From positions 1 through 6,098 of the forward strand of contig CAJXUO010000098.1 of assembly GCA_913061425.1 (NCBI GenBank): a DNA stretch of 6,098 nucleotides, in the 5' to 3' direction. Origin of the DNA: an uncultured Lutibacter sp. (GTDB lineage Bacteria > Bacteroidota > Bacteroidia > Flavobacteriales > Flavobacteriaceae). The position numbers and the translations under genes were made by a program. Positions within the stretch are counted from its first letter, which is position 1; every line of letters starts with the position of its first letter. Positions 1 to 6,098 of this stretch are shown in pieces. The notes below the pieces were generated by a model, which saw nothing but the letters and a program-made list of their open reading frames with translations, did no database searches and was not told the origin of the DNA.

Positions 1-1
1 A

Positions 2-3000
2 GAAAACGCACGAAAATTACTTCCGAGTGAATATGTAGTTCACCCTCAATTAGGATATATTTCACTTAATAGAAGATTAGGAGAATCAGATGTTTTGGCT
101 GTTGCATATGAATATACAATTACTGGAAGTTCTACTGTCAATAAAGTGGGTGAATTAACAACAGATGGTGTTGTAGCTCCAAATAATTTAATTGTAAAAT
201 TACTGCGTAGCGAAATAATTAATACTACAATTCCTCTTTGGGATTTGATGATGAAAAACATCTATTCTTTAGGTGCATATCAAATGTCACAAGAAGGGTT
301 TAGATTTGAGGTATTATATAATGATGATGCAACAGGAGTTCCAATAAATATACTTCAAAATGCTGCTACTACAGGAATATCCGATAGAACATTATTAAAT
401 ATTTTTAATCTAGATAATTTAGATCAGAATGAATTTTCTGTTCCTGAAGGTGATGGGTACTTTGACTATGTTGAAGGAATTACTATAAACTCTCAAAAAG
501 GAACTGTAATTTTTCCAACTGTCCAACCGTTTGGAGAAAGTTTAACTCCTATTTTGACAGATGCTGCTGATGCAACATATATTTTTAATGAATTATATAC
601 GAATACGCAGTCACAAGCGAGAAATAATTTTCAAAATAAAGATAAATACTTTTTAAAAGGATATTATAAATCTGAAAGTGCTGGAGGAATTCCATTAGGA
701 GCCTTCAATGTGCCTCAAGGTTCAGTAACAGTTACTACAGGCGGACGCGTTTTGGTAGAAGGTGTAGATTATGTTGTAGATTATCAAATTGGTAGAGTTC
801 AAATTATCAATCCAACATTAGAAGCCTCAAATGCACCAATTGAAGTGTCAGTTGAAAACAATTCTGTTTTTAACTTACAGTCAAAACGTTTTGTAGGTGT
901 TGATGTTGAGCACAAATTTTCTGACAACTTTTTTGCGGGTGCTACCATCTTAAACTTAAGAGAAAAACCACTTACACAAAAAACATTATTTAATTCAGAA
1001 CCTATAAACAATACTATTTTTGGTTTACGTGCAGACTATTCATCGAAAGTTCCAATGTTTACAAAATGGGTGAACAAATTGCCGAATTTAGATACAGATG
1101 TAGAATCGAATTTTTCTGTTCGTGGTGACTTTGCTTATTTAATTCCAGGTTCTCCAAAACAAGTTGAATTAAACGGAGAAGCAACCACTTATTTAGATGA
1201 TTTTGAAGGAGCGCAAATACCTTTAGAATTAAAAACACCACAACAATGGCATTTATCTAGTACACCTCAAAATCAGCCTTTACTCGACTTTAATGGGGAT
1301 TTAATAGATATTGATTATGGTAAAAAGCGTGGAAAACTAGCATGGTATATTATTGATCAGTTGTTTTATGGAAGCTCTTCATTGCAACCTTCAAATATTG
1401 ATGATACAGAATTGTCTAGAGCAGAAGTTAGACGTGTTCGATTTGATGAATTATTTCCAGCAACAGATTTAGATATCACGCAATCTTCAATTTTACGCTC
1501 ATTAGATTTAGCCTATTATCCTAACGAAAGAGGAAGTTATAATTATGAAACTAATTTTGGATCTAATCCAGAAGAAAGTTGGGCTGGAATTACAAGACCG
1601 CTTACTGTTACAAATTTTGAACAAGCAAACATTGAATATATTCAATTTTGGATGCTAGATCCATACCAAGAATATTCATTGACAGAAACAGAAGGTTTAC
1701 CATCAGGACTAGACCCTCAAGATCCTACAAATCAAGTTGGAGATTTATACTTTAATCTTGGTAATATTTCTGAAGATGTTTTGAAAGATGGGCGAAAAAT
1801 GTATGAAAATGGTTTACCAGAAGAAGGAGGTACAGATAATACAGACGCTACAATTTGGGGTAAAATTCCTACAGGACAATCACTTTTATATACGTTTGAT
1901 ATTTCTGACAATTCTCGTTTAAATCAAGATATTGGATTGGACGGACTAAATGATGCTGAAGAAGTTTCGATGTTTGGAAGCGCTTTAGGAGATGATCCAT
2001 CAGCAGATAATTATAGATATTTTAGAGGAAATCAATACGACACAGATAATGCTTCAATTCTAACTCGATATAAAGATTATAATAACACACAAGGAAATTC
2101 ACCGACATCTAATTTATCAGGCGAATCTTTTCCAACTTCAGCAACTACATTCCCAGATGTAGAAGATATTAATAAAGATCAAACGATGAATAGTGTTGAA
2201 AGCTATTATCAATATAAAGTCTCTTTAAATGCATCAGATTTAACGGTTGGAGAAAATCATATAGTTGATGAAAAACCAGTAACAGTAACTTTAGAAGATG
2301 GAAGTCAAAAAGATTTTAGATGGTTGCAGTTTAGAATTCCAATCAATACACCTGATGATGTTATAAATGACATGACAGGTTTTAGTTCTATTCGTTTTAT
2401 GAGAATGTTTATGACCAATTTTAAAATGCCAGTTGTTTTACGTTTTGGTGAATTACAATTAGTTCGTGGCGATTGGAGACGTTATGTTAAAGAAATTGAT
2501 GAAACTAATAATTCAAATCCTACAGATTTAGATGTTACTGATTTAGAGAATTTTCAAGTTGGAGTTGTAAATATTGAAGAAAATGAATCTAGAACTCCAA
2601 TTCCATATGTAATTCCTCCTGGAATAGTAAGAGAACAATTAAGAGGAAGTACTAGAATTCAATATCAAAACGAACAATCACTTTCGATGAAGGTTTTTGA
2701 TTTACCTGCTGGTGAAACTAGAGCCGTTTATAAGAATGTGAGTATTGATATGCGAATGTATAAAAAGTTGAAATTATTTATACATTTAGAAGAACTGAAT
2801 GAATCTGGTGCGCAAGACGATGAAATAGAAGCTGTAATTAGATTAGGAAGTGACTTGAATGATAACTATTATCAAATTGAAGTTCCATTAAAAATTACTG
2901 AAGAAAATTCAACTTTAGCTGACGATATTTGGCCTAATGACATGAATGTTATCTTAGAGCATTTAGGAAAATTAAAATTACAACGCTTCCAAGAAACAAT

Positions 3001-5788
3001 TCCTGTTCCTCCAAACGAATTATATCCTGCATATGGTGTCGCTTCACCAATTGAAGGATTAGAAGGCTATAAAATAAGAGTAAAAGGGAATCCAAATTTA
3101 TCGAATATTCGCACAATGATGCTTGGGATGAAAAACAATTCAACGACAACTCATAGTGCCGAAATGTGGTTTAATGAATTGCGAACATCTGAATTTGATA
3201 ATAAAGGCGGTTGGGCAGCTGTTGTAAGTGCAGATGCTAATTTTGCTGATTTTGCAGATGTATCTGTTACAGGTAGAATGGAAACAGTTGGTTTTGGTGG
3301 AATTGAACAACGTGTAAATGAACGAAATCAAGAAGACACAAAATTATACGACATTGTTACTAATGTTAATCTAGGGAAAGTATTGCCAAAAAAATGGGGA
3401 GTACAGTTGCCATTTAATTATAGTATTTCTGAAGAAACTCATGATCCAAAATATGATGCGCAATATCAAGATGTGCTTTTTGAAGATGCAGAAAATATTA
3501 ATCCAAATAGTGATAAGTCTAGAGATTATACCAAGAGGAAAAGTATAAGTCTAATAAATGTAAGAAAAGATCGTGTAAATACTGAAAAGAAAAAACATTT
3601 CTATGATGTAGAAAACCTATCAGTTTCATACGCCTATAATGAAACACAACACAAAGACTATAATGTTAAAAAATATTTAGATCAAAATGTTAGAGCATCT
3701 GCAAATTATAATTATTCGTTTAAACCAAAAAGTATAGAGCCATTTAATAATTGGGGATTTTTGACAAAGAAAAAATACTTGCGATTTATAAAAGATTTTA
3801 ATTTCAATTTACTACCATCAACAATTTCTGTAAATTCAAATATTATAAGAAGCTACAATGAGCAATCTAGTAGAAGTTTAGTTGAAAGCCTTCCAGAATT
3901 ACCAACATTAAGACAGCGTAATTTTATGTTTGATTGGGATTATAATATTGGTTACGATTTGACAAAATCATTGCAATTTAATTTCAGAGCATTGAATAAT
4001 TATGTCTATGATGATTTTAATTCTACGGATGATATTACGTTGTTTGATAATTTCTTTACAATCGGTCGTCCTGCACATTATCATCAAACATTAAACGGAA
4101 CTTATAAAGTACCAATTGATAAGTTACCTTTATTAGATTTTGTTAGAGCAGATTATGCATATACTGCTGATTTTGATTGGCAAGCAGCATCACAATCATA
4201 TGTTTCTCAAATTGGAAACGCAATTCAAAATGCAAATACACATAACATATCGGTAGATTTTAATTTTAAGAAATTATATAAAAATATTGGATTAACAAAA
4301 GCCTTTACAAAAAGACGTGTTAAGAAAACAATAAAAACTAAAATTCCAAAAAACAAAGACGGAGAAACAACAAAGATTCAAACCAAATATGTTACTAAAA
4401 AAGGAAATAAAGTTGGTAAAGCTTTAGCAAATGTTTTAATGATGGTTAAGAAAGCACGTATTTCTTATACCGACAATAATGGAGTGTTTTTACCAGGATA
4501 TGTTCCCGAAGTAGGGTTCTTAGGAAGAGATAATTTTTCTGGAGGTTCAGCACCATCTTTCGGATTTGTTTTCGGTAGCCAAGTTGATATTAGACAAAAA
4601 GCGCTTCAAAACGGATGGCTTATTTCAAGAAATATAAATGATCCAGGAGGAGCAGATGACGACCCGTATTATAACAGAACCTACTCACAAACTCATTATG
4701 ATAAATTTAATATGTTTGTAGACATTAGTCCAGTTAGAGACCTAAAGATAGAACTTCAAGCAAATAAAATATACACAAAAAATAGTTCACAACAATTAGA
4801 TGTTGTCAATGACTTGACTCTTAATCAAACTCGATTTGAAGACAATCCAGTTTCTGAAATAGGTAATTTTAGTATGAGTTTTAATATGATTAAAACTGCT
4901 TTTGGAGAAAATGCAGGCGCAACATTCCAAGAGTTTAAAGACAATCGCGCTATTATATCTCAGCGACTGGCAGATGCTTCTGGAGCGGATGTTTTAGGAT
5001 TTGGTAAAAACAGTCAGCAGGTAATGTTGCCAGCATTTGTAGCCGCTTATTCAGGTGAAGATGCGTCATCTGTAAGAACAAGTGCATTTAGAAATATTCC
5101 ACTTCCAAATTGGACTTTGACTTATAAAGGTTTAATGCGAATTGGATGGTTTAAGAAAAAGTTCCAAAGTTTTACGTTGACTCACGGATATCGTTCGTCG
5201 TACACAATTAATAATTATTCGAATAATTTATTGTTTGATGATCAAGACCCTTATACTGAAACAGATTTAGCAGGGAATTATTATAACGAAAAACTATTCT
5301 CAAATGTAAATGTTATCGAAGAATTTTCTCCTTTGATTAAGATAGATTTGAAAATGAAAAACTCATTGTCGCTAAAAGCTGAAATCAGAAAAGACAGAGC
5401 TTTAAACCTAAATTTCAATAATAATACTTTGACAGAAATTAGAGGAAAAGAATATGTTGTAGGACTTGGCTATAGAATCAAAGATTTAAAATTGCGTTAT
5501 AAGTTTGACGGTAAAAAGAATACTTTAAAAGGAGATTTAAATTTAAAAGCAGATATTACATTAAGAGATAATGAGACTTTAATTAGAGATGTAGATGAAG
5601 ATAACGACCAAATTACTGGAGGTCAACGATTATTTTCTCTAAGGTTTCTTGCAGACTATGCATTAAGTAAAAACTTAACATCATCTTTTTATTACGATCA
5701 AAATTCTTCTCGTTATGCAATTTCTACATCATTCCCTAGGAATTCATTTAGTGCAGGATTAATTATTAGATACACAATAGGTAATTAA
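2..5788 (+). CDS. sprA: SprA/Sov, type IX secretion outer-membrane translocon (5'-truncated)
   Basis: This is the giant outer-membrane pore of the Bacteroidota type IX secretion system, through which folded proteins carrying T9SS C-terminal signals leave the periplasm. It is needed for gliding in Flavobacterium johnsoniae and gingipain export in Porphyromonas gingivalis. The frame is open from base 2 to a TAA at 5786-5788, giving 1,928 residues. Full SprA is roughly 2,400, so about 450-500 N-terminal residues, including the signal peptide, are missing. The TTG at 95 is an internal Leu in AVAYEYT context, not a start. SprA-family landmarks, recalled from the family, appear in order: HPQLGYISLN near residue 15, IPLWDLMMKN (230-259), LREKPLTQK (956-982), YLDDFEG (1190-1210), FWMLDPY (1646-1666), GNISEDVLKDGRK (from 1760), QDIGLDGLNDAEE (1925-1963), NELRTSEFDNKGGWAA (3173-3220) and FGFVFGSQ (4559-4582). 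From about 3200 onward, alternating polar/aromatic strands fit the huge beta-barrel, ending in IIRYTIGN. There is no frameshift and no cysteine. Identification is very secure. Confidence 0.97.
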   Translation, partial: ENARKLLPSEYVVHPQLGYISLNRRLGESDVLAVAYEYTITGSSTVNKVGELTTDGVVAPNNLIVKLLRSEIINTTIPLWDLMMKNIYSLGAYQMSQEGFRFEVLYNDDATGVPINILQNAATTGISDRTLLNIFNLDNLDQNEFSVPEGDGYFDYVEGITINSQKGTVIFPTVQPFGESLTPILTDAADATYIFNELYTNTQSQARNNFQNKDKYFLKGYYKSESAGGIPLGAFNVPQGSVTVTTGGRVLVEGVDYVVDYQIGRVQIINPTLEASNAPIEVSVENNSVFNLQSKRFVGVDVEHKFSDNFFAGATILNLREKPLTQKTLFNSEPINNTIFGLRADYSSKVPMFTKWVNKLPNLDTDVESNFSVRGDFAYLIPGSPKQVELNGEATTYLDDFEGAQIPLELKTPQQWHLSSTPQNQPLLDFNGDLIDIDYGKKRGKLAWYIIDQLFYGSSSLQPSNIDDTELSRAEVRRVRFDELFPATDLDITQSSILRSLDLAYYPNERGSYNYETNFGSNPEESWAGITRPLTVTNFEQANIEYIQFWMLDPYQEYSLTETEGLPSGLDPQDPTNQVGDLYFNLGNISEDVLKDGRKMYENGLPEEGGTDNTDATIWGKIPTGQSLLYTFDISDNSRLNQDIGLDGLNDAEEVSMFGSALGDDPSADNYRYFRGNQYDTDNASILTRYKDYNNTQGNSPTSNLSGESFPTSATTFPDVEDINKDQTMNSVESYYQYKVSLNASDLTVGENHIVDEKPVTVTLEDGSQKDFRWLQFRIPINTPDDVINDMTGFSSIRFMRMFMTNFKMPVVLRFGELQLVRGDWRRYVKEIDETNNSNPTDLDVTDLENFQVGVVNIEENESRTPIPYVIPPGIVREQLRGSTRIQYQNEQSLSMKVFDLPAGETRAVYKNVSIDMRMYKKLKLFIHLEELNESGAQDDEIEAVIRLGSDLNDNYYQIEVPLKITEENSTLADDIWPNDMNVILEHLGKLKLQRFQETIPVPPNELYPAYGVASPIEGLEGYKIRVKGNPNLSNIRTMMLGMKNNSTTTHSAEMWFNELRTSEFDNKGGWAAVVSADANFADFADVSVTGRMETVGFGGIEQRVNERNQEDTKLYDIVTNVNLGKVLPKKWGVQLPFNYSISEETHDPKYDAQYQDVLFEDAENINPNSDKSRDYTKRKSISLINVRKDRVNTEKKKHFYDVENLSVSYAYNETQHKDYNVKKYLDQNVRASANYNYSFKPKSIEPFNNWGFLTKKKYLRFIKDFNFNLLPSTISVNSNIIRSYNEQSSRSLVESLPELPTLRQRNFMFDWDYNIGYDLTKSLQFNFRALNNYVYDDFNSTDDITLFDNFFTIGRPAHYHQTLNGTYKVPIDKLPLLDFVRADYAYTADFDWQAASQSYVSQIGNAIQNANTHNISVDFNFKKLYKNIGLTKAFTKRRVKKTIKTKIPKNKDGETTKIQTKYVTKKGNKVGKALANVLMMVKKARISYTDNNGVFLPGYVPEVGFLGRDNFSGGSAPSFGFVFGSQVDIRQKALQNGWLISRNINDPGGADDDPYYNRTYSQTHYDKFNMFVDISPVRDLKIELQANKIYTKNSSQQLDVVNDLTLNQTRFEDNPVSEIGNFSMSFNMIKTAFGENAGATFQEFKDNRAIISQRLADASGADVLGFGKNSQQVMLPAFVAAYSGEDASSVRTSAFRNIPLPNWTLTYKGLMRIGWFKKKFQSFTLTHGYRSSYTINNYSNNLLFDDQDPYTETDLAGNYYNEKLFSNVNVIEEFSPLIKIDLKMKNSLSLKAEIRKDRALNLNFNNNTLTEIRGKEYVVGLGYRIKDLKLRYKFDGKKNTLKGDLNLKADITLRDNETLIRDVDEDNDQITGGQRLFSLRFLADYALSKNLTSSFYYDQNSSRYAISTSFPRNSFSAGLIIRYTIGN

Positions 5789-5804
5789 ATTTTTTTATTT
5801 TTTT
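5759..5804 (+). terminator. possible weak terminator at the end of sprA
   Basis: A perfect 7-bp inverted repeat, TTAATTA (5759-5765) and TAATTAA (5782-5788), overlaps the sprA stop codon and has a 16-nt loop. One base later comes a T7-A-T7 run (5790-5804). The order, stem then T-tract, is right for intrinsic termination of sprA. The stem is made only of A-T pairs with a long loop, so it would be unstable, and such palindromes are common by chance in AT-rich DNA. The T-run lies in the wrong orientation to end rho transcription. Confidence 0.25.
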
Positions 5805-5813
5805 GTGAATGTC

Positions 5814-6069
5814 TTATCTATTCATTGATAATAAAAACTCATCGTTATTTAATGTGCTTTTCATCCTGTCACTCAAGAATTCCATTGCTTCTATAGGATT
5901 CATGTCAGCAAGGTATTTACGCAACACCCACATGCGTTGAAGTGTGTCTTTATCTAATAGTAGATCATCTCTACGAGTACTAGATTTGACTAAATCAACT
6001 GCAGGATATATTCTACGATTGGCTATATTTCTATCTAATTGTAATTCCATATTACCAGTACCTTTAAAC
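5814..6069 (-). CDS. rho: Transcription termination factor Rho, C-terminal fragment
   Basis: Rho is the hexameric RNA-dependent ATPase/helicase that releases RNA polymerase at factor-dependent terminators in the cytoplasm. Only the last 84 codons are present, ending at a TAA (complement of 5814-5816) and running into the end of the genomic sequence at about 6069. The fragment starts FKGTGNMELQLDR and continues with RRIYPAVD, STRRDDLL and LQRMWVLRK, then AMEFL and a short tail ending SMNR. This lines up almost without gaps with the end of the E. coli Rho ATPase domain (FKGTGNMELHLSR, KRVFPAID, GTRKEELL, LQKMWILRK). The Arg at complement 5973-5975 falls at the position of the E. coli arginine finger R366, counting back from the C-terminus. 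The RNA-binding domain, the Walker motifs and the Q- and R-loops are outside the window. Upstream of FKGTG the frame continues for ten residues into adapter sequence; those are not Rho, where Glu-Glu would be expected. The gene is convergent with sprA across 25 bp. The identification is secure; completeness is not. Confidence 0.95.
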
Positions 6070-6098
6070 CTGTCTCTTATACACATCTCCGAGCCCAC
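6070..6098. other. Illumina Nextera transposase adapter remnant (non-genomic)
   Basis: Bases 6070-6088 are the 19-bp Tn5 mosaic end used in Nextera libraries (CTGTCTCTTATACACATCT). Bases 6089-6098 (CCGAGCCCAC) are the first ten bases of the adapter that follows it on the index-1 side. The match is exact over all 29 bases, and the sequence stops inside the adapter, as expected for untrimmed read-through at a contig edge. On the minus strand it translates in frame with rho as MGSEMCIRD, plus an Arg that shares a base with genomic DNA, producing a false N-terminus. It should be masked. This is not a natural transposon end. Confidence 0.97.

Noticed and set aside
95..97. TTG at 95 as the start codon of the large gene
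   Set aside because: The same frame is open to base 2 and the upstream codons read as SprA (KLLPSEYVVHPQLGYISLN). There is no ribosome binding site and no signal peptide. The codon is an internal Leu of a truncated gene.
1925..1963. QDIGLDGLNDAEE as a thrombospondin type-3 or dockerin-like calcium repeat
   Set aside because: It occurs once, in the place where the SprA family has a conserved motif of this kind. There is no tandem repetition.
46..3331. Minus-strand open frames of 60-71 residues within sprA (46-261, 799-1011, 1059-1241, 2949-3149, 3140-3331)
   Set aside because: They lie entirely opposite a continuous, family-conserved coding frame. None has recognisable protein features, and short open frames are expected by chance opposite AT-rich coding DNA.
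5588..5608. DVDEDND acidic run near the SprA C-terminus as a calcium-binding site
   Set aside because: The DxDxDxD spacing is suggestive, but it lies in a turn between barrel strands where SprA homologues, as I recall them, also carry acidic residues. Nothing else in the context supports a metal site.
6070..6088. 19-bp Tn5 mosaic end as evidence of a natural transposon
   Set aside because: It is followed directly by Illumina adapter bases and stops at the contig edge. There is no transposase and no target-site duplication.

Overview
The window is an AT-rich (about one third G+C by eye) fragment from a member of the Bacteroidota, most likely a marine-type Flavobacteriaceae. The main evidence is one very large reading frame that fills about 95% of the sequence. 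It encodes SprA (Sov in Porphyromonas), the outer-membrane translocon of the type IX secretion system (T9SS), a system confined to the Bacteroidota/FCB group. I cannot name the genus from this sequence.

Layout: positions 2-5788 (+) hold the C-terminal 1,928 residues of SprA. The frame is already open at the left edge and reads recognisable SprA sequence from its first codon, so the signal peptide, true start, promoter and ribosome binding site lie outside the window. The gene ends at a TAA. A 25-bp AT-rich spacer follows, with a T7-A-T7 run that may serve as a weak terminator. On the opposite strand, 5814-6069 holds the last 84 codons of rho (transcription termination factor), convergent with sprA. 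The final 29 bases (6070-6098) are not genomic. They match the Illumina Nextera transposase adapter, and they extend the rho frame with ten false residues (MGSEMCIRDR).

Function: SprA forms the giant outer-membrane pore through which folded T9SS substrates leave the cell, such as gliding adhesins, hydrolases and other proteins with a T9SS C-terminal domain. Rho is a housekeeping RNA helicase. The two genes are convergent neighbours and nothing suggests a shared function.

I found no tRNA, rRNA, CRISPR array, insertion sequence or phage gene, and no sign of a previously undescribed system. The points most worth a second look are the adapter remnant, the sprA-rho junction, and some features within SprA: no cysteine at all and one strongly basic segment.
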